Positions 9,696 through 20,991 are shown, numbered from the stretch's first letter. The stretch: DNA of 64,000 nt from Leishmania donovani (GCF_000227135.1 NC_018261.1:722840-786839); one strand, 5' to 3'. Program-made: numbers and translations. Notes: generated by a model from the sequence alone, not told the origin.

Positions 9696-9723
9696 GGAGA
9701 GATGGGACCCTCAAAGCGGACAT
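9058..9723 (-). CDS. Amastin, mostly hidden in a gap (copy 4)
   Basis: Only the first codons are visible. From the ATG at 9723 the peptide starts MSALRVPSLRS, clearly related to MSGLPFPSLR of copy 1. It then runs into at least 30 T (coding strand, 9662-9691) and the 604-N gap. Module D lies on the other side of the gap and module A lies upstream, so both flanks are those of an amastin gene. The gap size is close to one amastin coding length. The homopolymer would encode a run of Phe, which is not seen in other copies and is likely a sequencing or assembly artefact. Treat this as a predicted partial gene. Confidence 0.55.
9662..9691. repeat. Poly(A) run of at least 30 at gap edge
   Basis: Thirty consecutive A bases directly follow the gap. 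The run is inside the predicted coding region of amastin copy 4, which makes a biological origin unlikely. Confidence 0.8.
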
Positions 9724-9764
9724 CGTCACGCGAGAGGCGACGGCAGGGGTGGGGGTGGGCGCCA

Positions 9765-9991
9765 GACGACGCAGCACGGCGGACGAGGAGAGAGGAGGCG
9801 GTAGGCAGGAGGGGGGTCAGATGGGAGAGCGGTGGAGAGTCGAGGTGTGGCAACGCGATGTCTGTGTTGCGGTGGCGTGCGCGCGCACGCGTTGTTGTTG
9901 GGCGTGTTGTTGTGTGCGGGTGTGTTGCGAGGGGCCGAGGAGGGATGGGCGGCGTGGGCAGCAGTGTGCAGGGGGGAGAAGAGAGGGACGG
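9765..9991 (-). repeat. Module A, amastin leader repeat, copy 4
   Basis: This is a full copy upstream of the start codon at 9723. The minus strand lacks AG from 9724 to 9861, and the conserved ACAG site follows at 9862-9863. Confidence 0.7.
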
Positions 9992-10594
9992 ATAGACGGG
10001 GAGAGACATGCGGGGGAGGCAGTGGTGAGGAGACAGGCAAGTGGCACTGGGGCGCGTGCACAGCGGGGGCGCATGGGCCATTGGCTGGCACATACACGCA
10101 AAGGAAAAATATGGGCAGCGAATGAGGAATGCAACAGCGCGCGCCTGCATGCGACGGCGCAGCACGACCACGGGCACCAGCAGAGAGCGCGGCGTGCCCG
10201 CAGTTCTACACGTCCTCTCGTGGAACAGATGCAGATGGCAGTGGTGGCGGTGGCGTTGTCGGGTTGAGGGAGTCGGACAAGGGAGGCAAGCATGAGAGCG
10301 ATGAGGCACGCGCGCAGGAAGGCGCGTCACGAAGCACAAAAAAATAAACAAAGCACAAACAAGAGAGAAGGGAGAAGCAAACGCCCTCCGCCCTGTCAGG
10401 CGAGGACAACGTCATGTGAGGCGTTAGGCGGTGGTCTTGGTGCGCATACACACAGATATAGATGAATATATATATATGCACTCGTCGTTCAGTGGCATCC
10501 ATGTACCTGCCGTCTGAATACGGGAGACATGCACCCGCTTTTTACCGCCTCCACGCCACCACGCACAAGCCGGCAGATGCGCGCGTACAGCCAC

Positions 10595-11400
10595 AGGCCT
10601 CCTACTTCTGTGGGAGTGCAGCTACATACGTGTTGTCTACGCGGACGCATGGTGCTGCTGCATCAGGCTATGCAGCTACCCGTGCCATGGCTCCCTTCGC
10701 TATACGCCCCCCTTGCACGCGTGCTGCGCAACCGGCGCCACAGCGTCCTGACTGCACTGCGCGCCGTTCTATAAGCTGGGCCGCCGTCAGGGTCGTGCAC
10801 CAGGGCAGAGGCGGTGGTGTCTGCCGTGGGAATGCAGGGGGGAGATTGCTGAGGAGCACCCCGGATGAGATCAGCGAGGAAGTGGTGCATCCTGAGGCTA
10901 GGGCCCTGTGAGGCCCTGCAGTCTACCTAGGTACCGTGTTTCTCTCCCCACAGTCGCGGCAGGCCGCTGAATCCCGTAAGCTGCTCTCGAGACTCCTCTC
11001 GTTGCACCGCAGAGGATTCAGCGGTGTACGTACGCAATGAAACCATCGAAGCACACAAAACAAGTTGCACACGAGAGGGACAAGGAAACAGAGGGGCACA
11101 GGGAGCGCAAACGCAGGCAGGCTCGAGTCCGGTGTACGAACACCGAGCAGAAAAGCACCCCTGCCTCTCCTTCACTCCGCCCTCATATTCACTCGTTGCG
11201 CAACGTGTTTCCCCCTTCTGCACCACCACTACTCACGTACCAGCGTCCGTGCGTGTGTGCCTCTCCTCCTCCTCCCTCACACACACCGTATTTCCTTTGC
11301 GCTGCCGCACGGCTGCTGCTTTTCACTTCGTCGCCTCAATCAGGCGCCGCCGCCGGCGCGCAAGCACACAGGTGTGTGTGTGTGTGTGTGCGTGTACGCG
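10595..11400. repeat. Diverged amastin-spacer block
   Basis: This stretch is colinear with the standard spacer, sharing landmarks such as gggccctgtgaggccctgca and ttctctccccacagtcgcg. It differs at many positions and carries a GT repeat at 11381-11392. It looks like an older copy that has escaped homogenisation. Confidence 0.5.
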
Positions 11401-11754
11401 AGAAGCAAAAAGAAGGGCAGCGGCGGAGACGAAAAGAAAAAAAAACCGAAGGGGCACGCGCACGCGCACACGACACACCTCTCTCTGCGCGGAGGAGAGA
11501 ACAGCAAGCATCGCAGAACCCGAAAGAGAAACGAGCGTCGAGGAACGCGAGAGCGCCGGGCGGCACCCGCGAGCAACGCACGAAAACAGAGACGCGCGAA
11601 CAACGGCAGCGTAAGCGAGGGAGGGGCGCGGTCGCGGGGGCCGCTCACGGAAGAAGAGGGAGGAGGGGCACAGGGGGCGCCTGCACACAGACACACACGC
11701 ATACAGGCGCCGTGTGCCATCAGCACTCCTGGAGAGAGTGCCGCAACCACCCCT

Positions 11755-12166
11755 NNNNNNNNNNNNNNNNNNNNNNNNNNNNNNNNNNNNNNNNNNNNNN
11801 NNNNNNNNNNNNNNNNNNNNNNNNNNNNNNNNNNNNNNNNNNNNNNNNNNNNNNNNNNNNNNNNNNNNNNNNNNNNNNNNNNNNNNNNNNNNNNNNNNNN
11901 NNNNNNNNNNNNNNNNNNNNNNNNNNNNNNNNNNNNNNNNNNNNNNNNNNNNNNNNNNNNNNNNNNNNNNNNNNNNNNNNNNNNNNNNNNNNNNNNNNNN
12001 NNNNNNNNNNNNNNNNNNNNNNNNNNNNNNNNNNNNNNNNNNNNNNNNNNNNNNNNNNNNNNNNNNNNNNNNNNNNNNNNNNNNNNNNNNNNNNNNNNNN
12101 NNNNNNNNNNNNNNNNNNNNNNNNNNNNNNNNNNNNNNNNNNNNNNNNNNNNNNNNNNNNNNNNNN
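11755..12166. other. 412-N gap
   Basis: The sequence is unknown. Module H ends on the left and a unique G-rich stretch begins on the right (cagggggcagggggaggg). Part of an amastin gene could fit, but no module D is seen to its left. Confidence 0.9.
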
Positions 12167-12309
12167 CAGGGGGCAGGGGGAGGGTGCGAGAGGGGCGGAG
12201 GGGCCTCTCTGTACGTGTGTGCAGGGGGGCCGCAGCACCGCCCACCCACGCAGCGCCACCGCCGCCACGAACCGCCGACACCGCCCATCCCGTTCACTGC
12301 ACATAGCAG

Positions 12310-12475
12310 GCAGATGCGCGGCGGGTGCACACGGACCCAGCATCCACGGAGACGGCACCGCCGCGAAGGGGGTGGGGGAACGAAGAGCAGCACACAGGGG
12401 CAGCACAGACGGCGTCTGCGTGGCGCCGGGCCGAGGGCGGCGGGCACGCGAGCCGCAGCTCGTCAGCATGCTCCT
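12310..12475. repeat. Module E, spacer repeat, copy 1
   Basis: This block recurs at 17527-17691 with more than 95 percent apparent identity by eye. It is followed in both places by a CA-rich stretch and module G. It is non-coding. Confidence 0.6.
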
Positions 12476-15031
12476 CCACCAATGAGCACACCCCTCCACT
12501 CCCCGGACTCACGCGCTCGCACACACACACCCCAGCCGCCCTCCACCATTGCCACCCCTCACACAGCCAACGCCGCCAAGAGCGCTCCAGCGGGCAAGCA
12601 GCCGCACAGCACACAGACTCTACGCCGTGCTTCTCCGCATCGCGCCTCACCCCTGGACGAGTATGAGCGCCATCAGGTGCGCATGTGAGTGCCTCGTGTG
12701 CGCGTGTGCGTGTCTGCGCCGCTCACGGATGATCGGCTCCTCTGCACCACCGCGCATCCTCGAGGAGCACCCATGGCCCGCGCACCAACGTGCAGCAGAG
12801 AGAAGAGTGGGGCACATGATGAGGCATCGGCGCAGAAAGCGGCTGCGCTGCCAGAGGGCGCGCGCACACCTGCACGCACATGGCGCGGCCCCACCACGGG
12901 CAGCAGCAAGGAGCGCCGCCTGCACCCCCTACCCTGCCCTCTCGCGGAGGAGGGGGGCGGCAGTGGCGGCGGTGACGCTGTTGGTTTGAACGAGTCGGAC
13001 AAGGGAAGCAAGCATGATAAATACCAGGCACGCGCGCAGGAAGGCGTGCCGCAAAGGAAACACAGGACAAGCAAGAGAGGAGAAGCAAGCGCACGCACGC
13101 CCCCCGCCCTGCCAGGCGAGGACAGCGTAATAACAGGCGTTTGGCGGTTTTGTCGTTACAGACATCCACACAGCCATATATATATATAGATATAGATATC
13201 GGTGCATATATGCACGCGTCGTTTTGCTTGTGTTTAGGTGTGCTGATTCGCATGTCTGTCCGAGTCCGCGAGGCATGCACTTCCTTCTCACCGCCTCCAC
13301 GCCACCACGCACAAGCCGGCAGATGCGCGCGTACAGCCACGGCCCGCCTACGCCCTGTGGCACGGCGGCCACATCCGCGTCGTCGAGGACGAGCCGTCCT
13401 GCCGCTGCATCGGCGCCACACGCACCGGGGCGCACGGCACGCCGCGCTCCCAGCGGGGCCGCCCCCTCAGGGTCGTGCTCCAAGACGGAGGCGCTGGCCT
13501 CTGCCGGTGGGGAGGGGGTANNNNNNNNNNNNNNNNNNNNNNNNNNNNNNNNNNNNNNNNNNNNNNNNNNNNNNNNNNNNNNNNNNNNNNNNNNNNNNNN
13601 NNNNNNNNNNNNNNNNNNNNNNNNNNNNNNNNNNNNNNNNNNNNNNNNNNNNNNNNNNNNNNNNNNNNNNNNNNNNNNNNCAACCCGTCACATACGGCGT
13701 GGCAACTCCACACGGCGGAGCCTGGAGGACTCCGTGGGGTGCGTCAGCAACGAAGCCATCGAAACAAATCGCGCAGGAGAGAGGCGAGGAGACACAGCGA
13801 CACAGGGGGCGCACACGCAGACGGGCTCGAGCCAGACGCCAGAGGAGCGAGCAGGAAAGCAGCGCCGCCGCTGCTCCGCTCCACCGTCGCACTCGCTCGT
13901 ACCGCCGCGCATTCTCCGGTCCTGCCCCTCGCCTGCAGTCCCGTTCCCGCGTGTATAGGTGTGTATGCGTGTACGCGCCTGCTGTGCTGCACGGCTGCTG
14001 CCCGTGCCTGCGTCGTCGCCACAGCCAGCCGCCTCCGCCAGCACACGCGCACACTATGCACCTCTCTCTGCGCGCAGAGCAGAACAGCAAGCATGAGCGA
14101 GCTCGAAAGAGACGAGCGTCGAGTAAGGCGAGAGCGTGGGGCGGCACTCCACAACAACGGCAGCGTTAGGGAGGGAGGGTCGCGGGGGCCGCTCACGGAA
14201 GAAGAGTGAGGAGGGGCACAGGGGCGCATGCGCCTGCTAGCCCACCCCTCTACTCCCCACCCCCGCCACCACCTCCTCTGACACCTCGCATCGATCCTCT
14301 CACCCTTCTCCATCCACACAGTCCACCGGGCGCGCGAGGGGGACACCAGAAACACGCGCGGCCGCGACGGCGGGGTATGCAGTTGAAGAAGGGCAGACGG
14401 ACTCCCGACGCCGTGTGCGGCTCTTCGCCTCCCCGCCATCCCTGCCACGGCGTCGGCTTCTCTCCTGCGTCGCGCCCGCATGCCCCTCCGAGCCGGGGGG
14501 GCATTCGCCACACGCCTGCGCTCTTCCTTTCCCGCGCACACGGTCCGGCGCACGGCGATCCTGCCGGGACCCCGCGACTTCCTCCTCCTCCGCGCTCCGC
14601 CAACGGTTGCGCCGGGCGGCCGTCACGGGCGCTCGTCCCAGCAGCTGCTGAAGGCGAGCAGCTCACAGCGGAGGGGTGGGGTGTGGGGAGGGGGATCAGT
14701 GGGCGGAAGGCCGCATGCGTCGGCGTGTCGGCGCGCGCATGAGCGCGGCAACACAACGCGAGGAAACGGAAACGCTGACGACAGCCGCGCGTGGGAGGAC
14801 ACACGCAGGGGGCAGCGCGGCCGTGAACACCAGCACGCGGCGCCTCCCCCTGCGCGCCGCGCTGCCACCCACGACCCAGCAGGCATGCGCGCGCACCACA
14901 ACGGCGCTTCGGGGGAGGGAGTGGGGGAGGAGGAAGAGGAGACGCGCAAAGCCACACTCGTCATGAAATGCACGCGCACAGCGGGGGCAATGCGAGGCAG
15001 CGCGAAAAGAGAGAGGTGACGGCAGCGGGGG

Positions 15032-15146
15032 CGAGAGCGCTGGGTCGGCGAAGGGCACACACGGGAGCCCGCAGTTCGTGCACCCTCATTCTCGCTGACA
15101 CCAGGTCCAACACGAGGACGCCAGTGCGGAGGAGGGGCCGCGCCGC
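15032..15146 (-). repeat. Module D, copy 4, next to a gap
   Basis: This block is about 99 percent identical to the copy at 15471-15586 but continues into a different flank (ctgtgtggtcttatttctg) before the gap at 15202. The different flank suggests the 3' end of another, unseen amastin rather than an assembly duplicate. Confidence 0.6.
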
Positions 15147-15201
15147 TGTCAAGTCCGCCCTCCGCTGTGTGGTCTTATTTCTGTTCTAATACTGTTCTGA
15201 T

Positions 15202-15300
15202 NNNNNNNNNNNNNNNNNNNNNNNNNNNNNNNNNNNNNNNNNNNNNNNNNNNNNNNNNNNNNNNNNNNNNNNNNNNNNNNNNNNNNNNNNNNNNNNNNNN
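15202..15300 (-). other. Gap predicted to hide an amastin
   Basis: The left flank is module D plus a new 3' UTR sequence. The right flank restarts inside the spacer, repeating 14862-15160. At least one amastin gene and its leader are therefore expected in the gap, although only 99 N are written. Confidence 0.5.
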
Positions 15301-15470
15301 TGCCACCCACGACCCAGCAGGCATGCGCGCGCACCACAACGGCGCTTCGGGGGAGGGAGTGGGGGAGGAGGAAGAGGAGACGCGCAAAGCCACACTCGTC
15401 ATGAAATGCACGCGCACAGCGGGGGCAATGCGAGGCAGCGCGAAAAGAGAGAGGTGACGGCAGCGGGGGC

Positions 15471-15586
15471 GAGAGCGCTGGGTCGGCGAAGGGCACACAC
15501 GGGAGCCCGCAGTTCGTGCACCCTCATTCTCGCTGACACCAGGTCCACCACGAGGACGCCAGTGCGGAGGAGGGGCCGCGCCGCTG
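15471..15586 (-). repeat. Module D, copy 5
   Basis: This 3'-boundary block lies about 55 bases beyond the stop codon of the amastin at 15641-16243. Confidence 0.7.
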
Positions 15587-15640
15587 CCAAGTCCGCCCTC
15601 CGTTCCTCGTGTTATCTTCAGACGCTGTCTTCATTGTTTG

Positions 15641-16243
15641 TTATCCTGCTCTTTCATTTGGATCAGCATCCATGGGCGTGTAGGGGAGCAGCAAGATGAT
15701 GATGTTGATGATATCCAGTAGCCAAGCGATCAGAAAGAGAACAAAGCCGGAGCCATAGACGCTGTCAACCTTCATAGGTGGGCAACGAGAGCCATCGTTG
15801 TGGTGAAAAGTTGTCGCCATGGCCACCCACACAACAAACACGGTGACGCTTCCAACGATGTTCAGCGCCAGGCAGACCAAGCGGAGGGAGGAGCAGCAGA
15901 ACAACAACGTAAGGCCTGCGATGAGGGCCGCAGCGAAAACAAAGACGGATATTATGGCGCACCCTTGTGCAGCACGGAAACGGGCTACTCGTCCTCGGCA
16001 ATCGCTCCAGTACATCTCGATGAAGAGTAAGTAGTCGCTGGAGCTACATGTTACCCTTAGACCCCACAGCGTAATGCACAAAGGATCTCCACCTCGGAAC
16101 CTCTCGCGAAACATGTCAGAGGGCGTCCCCACCAGCACAAACAGGAAAGCGAAGAACTGCAGGACCACGTAGACAACAAGGCTCACATTGTACTTTTTCT
16201 GGCGAAAATAACAATATGAGGTGGATAGAGGAAACGGAGACAT
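15641..16243 (-). CDS. Amastin-like surface protein, copy 5
   Basis: This is a 200-residue amastin starting at the ATG at 16243. It has an unusual 17-residue basic/aromatic N-terminus (MSPFPLSTSY...RQKK) before the first membrane segment. The signature is CITLWGLRVTC. The second to fourth membrane segments lie at about residues 85-110, 113-138 and 158-185. It shares only moderate identity with copies 1-3, mainly in the loop between signature and second segment. It is therefore a distinct paralogue and not a recent duplicate. The leader upstream is module A (16304-16527). There is no frame damage. Confidence 0.92.
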   Translation of the reverse strand: MSPFPLSTSYCYFRQKKYNVSLVVYVVLQFFAFLFVLVGTPSDMFRERFRGGDPLCITLWGLRVTCSSSDYLLFIEMYWSDCRGRVARFRAAQGCAIISVFVFAAALIAGLTLLFCCSSLRLVCLALNIVGSVTVFVVWVAMATTFHHNDGSRCPPMKVDSVYGSGFVLFLIAWLLDIINIIILLLPYTPMDADPNERAG

Positions 16244-16399
16244 GGAAAAGAGAAGAAACGGAAGGGGTGCCGCGGAATAAGGGGTGATGGATGGGAGAGA
16301 GATGACGCAGCACGGCGGACGAGGAGAGAGGAGGCGGTAGGCAGGAGGGGGGTCAGATGGGAGAGCGGAGGAGAGTCGAGGTGTGGCGACGCGATGTCT
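16244..16399 (-). promoter_or_regulatory. AG-free amastin leader, copy 5
   Basis: The minus strand has no AG between the ACAG site at 16398-16399 and the start codon at 16243, about 154 bases. The same arrangement occurs at 2725 and 9723. Predicted spliced-leader acceptor: the conserved ACAG site. Confidence 0.45.
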
Positions 16400-16527
16400 G
16401 TGTTGCGGTGGCGTGCGCGCACACGCGTTGTTGTTGGGCGTGTTGTTGTGTGCGGGTGTGTTGTGAGGGGCCGAGGAGGGATGGGCGGCGTGGGCAGCAG
16501 TGTGCAGGGGGGAGAAGAGAGGGACGG
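16304..16527 (-). repeat. Module A, amastin leader repeat, copy 5
   Basis: This is a full copy upstream of the amastin start at 16243. Confidence 0.72.
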
Positions 16528-16818
16528 AGAGACGGGGATAGACAGGCGGGGGAGGCAGTGGTGACGAGACAGGCAAGTGGCACTGGGGCGCGTGCACAGC
16601 GGGGGCGCATGGGCCATTGGCTGGCACATAGGCAGGGGTGCGACCGGCGGATGCGAGAGACGGGCCGCAACGGCAGCGAGGGAGACACGGGAGCGCAGNN
16701 NNNNNNNNNNNNNNNNNNNNNNNNNNNNNNNNNNNNNNNNNNNNNNNNNNNNNNNNNNNNNNNNNNNNNNNNNNNNNNNNNNNNNNNNNNNNNNNNNGCA
16801 GGGGTGGGGTGGGGGCAA

Positions 16819-17050
16819 GACGACGCAGCACAGCGGACGAGGAGAGAGGGGGCAGTAGGCAGGAGGGGGGTCAGATGGGAGAGCGGAGGAGAGTCGAGGT
16901 GTGGCGACGCGATGTCTGTGTTGCGGTGGCGTGCGCGCGCACGCGTTGTTGTTGGGCGTGTTGTTGTGTGCGGGTGTGTTGTGAGGGGCCGAGGAGGGAT
17001 GGGCGGCGTGGGCAGCAGTGTACAGGGGGGGGGGAGGAAGAGAGGGACGG
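16819..17050 (-). repeat. Module A, amastin leader repeat, copy 6
   Basis: This is a second module A in the same spacer, just right of a 99-N gap (16699-16797) and with no amastin start visible between it and copy 5. Either an amastin is missing in the gap or the leader has been duplicated. It has a longer G run near 17026-17035. Confidence 0.68.
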
Positions 17051-19760
17051 ATAGACGCGGAGAGACAGGCAAGTGACACTGGGGCGCGTGCGCAGCAGGG
17101 GGCGCACGGGGCATTGGCTGGCACATACACGCAAGGCAATCACATAGGCAGGGGTGCGGCCGGCGGATGCGAGAGACGGGCCGCAACGGCAGCGAGGGAG
17201 ACACGGGAGCGCAGGCGAGGGGGGCCAAGCGGCGAGAGGACGGGGAGAGGAGGGGAGGGGGGCATTTCTCGCTAGCCCTCTCTGGGACGCGCTGCATCGC
17301 CTCCCACGCCCCGCACCCGCTGGCCTTCCCTCCGCCCATGCACGCCGTCGCCTAGCCGCGGGTGCCACGTAGCGGCGCGGCGCACAGCGAGGACGAGGGA
17401 GCTGCAGCGCCAAGAGCCGCAGCTACACGGCTTATCGTGGGCAGCTTCTCGCTTCTGTTTTCGCCTAGCCGCGGTGTCCTGTAGGCGCGCCTNNNNNNNN
17501 NNNNNNNNNNNNNNNNNNNNNNNNNNCAGATGCGCGGCGGGTGCACACGGACCCAGCATCCACGGAGACGGCACCGCAGCGAAGGGGGTGGGGGAACGAA
17601 GAGCAGCACACAGGGGCAGCACAGACGGCGTCTGCGTGGCGCCGGGCCGAGGGCGGCGGGGACGCGAGCCGCAGCACGTCAGCATGCTCCTCCACCAGTG
17701 CACACACCCCTCCACACTCCCCGGACTCACGCGCTCGCACACACACATACGCATATACACCGGCACGCACCCGCATGCCCGTGCGCACACCTGCACGCAC
17801 ATGGCGCGGCCCCACCACGGGCAGCAGCAAGGAGCGCCGCCTGCACCCCCTACCCTGCCCTCTCGGGGAGGAGGGGGGGCGGCAGTGGCGGCGGTGACGC
17901 TGTTGGTTTGAACGAGTCGGACAACGGAAGCAAGCATGATGACGAGCAGGCACGCGCGCAGGAAGGCGTGCCGCAAAGGAAACACAGGACAAGCAAGAGA
18001 GGAGAAGCAAGCGCACGCACGCCCCCCGCCCTGCCAGGCGAGCACAGCGTAATAACAGGCGTTTGGCGGTTTTGTCGTTACAGACATCCACACAGCCATA
18101 TATATATAGATATAGATATCGGTGCATATATGCACGCGTCGTTTTGCTTGTGTTTAGGTGTGCTGATTCGCATGTCTGTCCGAGTCCGCGAGGCATGCAC
18201 TTTCATCACACCGCCTCCACGCCTCCACGCACAAGCCGGCAGATGCGCGCGTACAGCCACGGCCCGCCTACGCCCTGTGGCACGGCGGCCACATCCGCGT
18301 CGTCGAGGACGAGCCGTCCTGCCGCTGCATCGGCGCCACACGCACCGGGGCGCACGGCACGCCGCGCTCCCAGCGGGGCCGCCCCCTCAGGGTCGTGCTC
18401 CAAGACGGAGGCGCTGGCCTCTGCCGGTGGGGAGGGGGTAACCAAGGGTAGCAGGGCGTTCGTGGGGAGCGGTGGCTCTACGCGCCGCACGAGCCGAGGG
18501 AGAATGCTGCCCAGCCTCCGGTCAGGGCCCTGTGAGGCCCTGCAGTGTAGTCGACCTGGATGCAGTGCTTCTCTCCCCACAGTCGCGTCGGTGCGCTGCA
18601 ACCCGTCACATACGGCGTGGCAACTCCACACGGCGGAGCCTGGAGGACTCCGTGGGGTGCGTCAGCAACGAAGCCATCGAAACAAATCGCGCAGGAGAGA
18701 GGCGAGGAGACACAGCGACACAGGGGGCGCACACGCAGACGGGCTCGAGCCAGACGCCAGAGGAGCGAGCAGGAAAGCAGCGCCGCCGCTGCTCCGCTCC
18801 ACCGTCGCACTCGCTCGTACCGCCGCGCATTCTCCGGTCCTGCCCCTCGCCTGCAGTCCCGTTCCCGCGTGTATAGGTGTGTATGCGTGTACGCGCCTGC
18901 TGTGCTGCACGGCTGCTGCCCGTGCCTGCGTCGTCGCCACAGCCAGCCGCCTCCGCCAGCACACGCACACAGGGAGGGCGCGAGCAGCGGAGGGAGGCGC
19001 AGAGGCGCACGCACACGCCACGCACCTCTCTCTGCGCGCAGAGCAGAACAGCAAGCATGAGCTAGCTCGAAAGAGACGAGCGTCGAGTAANNNNNNNNNN
19101 NNNNNNNNNNNNNNNNNNNNNNNNNNNNNNNNNNNNNNNNNNNNNNNNNNNNNNNNNNNNNNNNNNNNNNNNNNNNNNNNNNNNNNNNNCGAGCAGGAAA
19201 GCAGCGCCGCCTCTGCTCCGCTCCACCGTCGCACTCGCTCGTGCCGCCGCGCATTCTCCGGTGCTGCCCCTCGCCTGCAGTCCCGTTCCCGCGTGTATAG
19301 GTGTGTATGCGTGTACGCGCCTGCTGTGCTGCACGGCTGCTGCCCGTGCCTGCGTCGTCGCCACAGCCAGCCGCCTCCGCCAGCACACACGCGCACAGGG
19401 AGGGTGCGAGCAGCGGAGGGAGGCGCAGAGGCGCACGCACACGCACACGCCACGCACCTCTCTCCGCGCGCAGGAGAGAACAGCAAGCATGAGCGAGCTC
19501 GAAAGAGACGAGCGTCGAGTAAGGCGAGAGCGTGGGGCGGCACCCGCGAACAACGGCAGCGTAAGTGAGCGATGGCCGCGGGGGCCGCTCACGGATCGAG
19601 GGGGAGGAGGGGCACAGGGGCGCATGCGCCTGCACACACGCAGCCGCCGTGTATCACACGCAGGCATGGGGGAAGTGCTGCAATCGCCCCTCGGCAGCGG
19701 TGCCTGTGCACGGCGGTGCCGCTGCTGCCCGCGCACACGCACGCACACACGACAGGGAGC

Positions 19761-19875
19761 GAGAGGGCTGGGCCGGCGAAGGGCACACACGGGAACCCGC
19801 AGCTTGCGCACCCTCATCCTCGCCGACACCGGCTCCACCACGAGGACGCCGGTGTGGTCGAGGGGCCGCGCCGCT
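19761..19875 (-). repeat. Module D, copy 6
   Basis: This 3'-boundary block lies 40 bases beyond the stop codon of the amastin fragment at 19915-20331. Confidence 0.7.
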
Positions 19876-19914
19876 CTCAAGCCCGCCCTCCGCTCGTTCC
19901 TCGTATCTCCAGTT

Positions 19915-20331
19915 CTATTGTTTTCCTTGTTGCGTTACCTCGTTTTCGTTCATCCGAGAATAATTCACCGCGTACAAGAGCATCAAAATTGCAGCGATGA
20001 TATCCAGGCACCAAGCCGTCATCAAGAGGTCAAAGCCGATACCGAAGGTGAATTCGTCTTTGGCCTTTACGCAGTCTGCGCTATCATCTGTATAGTACGT
20101 CACCACCATGGCCGCCCACACAACGCACAAGGTGAGGATGCCAGCAACGTTGAGTGCCAGGCAGACCCAACGCAAGCAGGGGCAGCAGAAGAGCAGAAGC
20201 AACCCAAACGTGAATGCCGCAAAGTATACAAGGATGGAGATGATAGCGAACGCCTGTGCAGCGTGGAAGCGGTTCAGGCGGTTTAAACACTCCGCCCACA
20301 ACTCCTCCGTTGTTTCTAAATATGTCTTATT
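19915..20331 (-). CDS. Amastin copy 6, 5' end lost in gap
   Basis: This is the C-terminal 138 residues of an amastin, from just after the signature (visible from NKTYLETTEE) to the stop codon at 19915. The membrane segments 2-4 are present. The tail reads IIAAILMLLYAVNY and ends QQGKQ. Over about 340 bases it matches copy 7 (20484-20826) with a single substitution seen by eye, but the C-terminal 25 residues and the 3' flank are different. The two are therefore different genes with a shared, probably gene-converted, core. The N-terminal part is missing in the gap at 20332-20430. Confidence 0.85.
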   Translation of the reverse strand, partial: NKTYLETTEELWAECLNRLNRFHAAQAFAIISILVYFAAFTFGLLLLFCCPCLRWVCLALNVAGILTLCVVWAAMVVTYYTDDSADCVKAKDEFTFGIGFDLLMTAWCLDIIAAILMLLYAVNYSRMNENEVTQQGKQ

Positions 20332-20430
20332 NNNNNNNNNNNNNNNNNNNNNNNNNNNNNNNNNNNNNNNNNNNNNNNNNNNNNNNNNNNNNNNNNNNNN
20401 NNNNNNNNNNNNNNNNNNNNNNNNNNNNNN

Positions 20431-20991
20431 CGTCTCGTTTTCTTTTACCGCGTGGTTAATAACTGCGTAGCAGAGCATGACAATCATGTTGATGATATCC
20501 AGGCACCAAGCCGTCATCAAGAGGTCAAAGCCGATACCGAAGGTGAATTCGTCTTTGGCCTTTACGCAGTCTGCGCTATCATCTGTATAGTACGTCACCA
20601 CCATGGCCGCCCAAACAACGCACAAGGTGAGGATGCCAGCAACGTTGAGTGCCAGGCAGACCCAACGCAAGCAGGGGCAGCAGAAGAGCAGAAGCAACCC
20701 AAACGTGAATGCCGCAAAGTATACAAGGATGGAGATGATAGCGAACGCCTGTGCAGCGTGGAAGCGGTTCAGGCGGTTTAAACACTCCGCCCACAACTCC
20801 TCCGTTGTTTCTAAATATGTCTTATTGTAGCAGTCCACTTTCATACCAAACAGTGTGATGCAAACCATACGGTGCCCCAAAATCTCCGGAGCCACACCGC
20901 GAAAGATGTCCAGCGGCGTTCCTGCCAGCACCAGAAGAAACGCCGCGAACTGCACGACCACGTAGACAATGACGGTGATATTGTATGCCAT
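20431..20991 (-). CDS. Amastin copy 7, 3' end lost in gap
   Basis: From the ATG at 20991 (MAYNITVIVY) this copy reads for 187 codons to the gap edge, through the signature CITLFGMKVDC and all four membrane segments. The visible C-terminus is IINMIVMLCYAVINHAVKENET with no stop codon before the N run. Typical amastins would end within a few more residues. It has the clearest trans-splicing signal in the array just upstream (CTTCTCAG at 21018-21025). Confidence 0.88.

Larger units (their letters stand above)
9724..15201. other. Long amastin spacer with diverged segments
   Basis: No gene is supported over about 5.5 kb. The spacer has module A (9765-9991), module B (10526-10594), a diverged block (10595-11400), module H (11475-11665), a 412-N gap (11755-12166), module E (12310-12475), module G (12796-13160), module B (13276-13425), a 160-N gap (13521-13680), module C (13848-14010), a GC-rich unique stretch (14215-14860) and module D (15032-15146). 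Given its length, an amastin could be missing in the 412-N gap. Confidence 0.55.
16244..19914. other. Amastin spacer before the double copy
   Basis: There is no gene here. The spacer holds module A twice, a 99-N gap, an R/G-rich block (17145-17275, also at 21840-21965), a 34-N gap (17493-17526), modules E, G, B, C and H, a 99-N gap (19091-19189), a second set of modules C and H (19190-19610) and module D (19761-19875). Modules C and H on the two sides of the 19091 gap are nearly the same, so one set may be an artefact. Confidence 0.6.

Noticed and set aside
8240..10267. Very long plus-strand frame (about 675 codons) in the amastin array
   Set aside because: A third of it is unknown sequence in a gap, and the rest is spacer modules translated in arbitrary frames.
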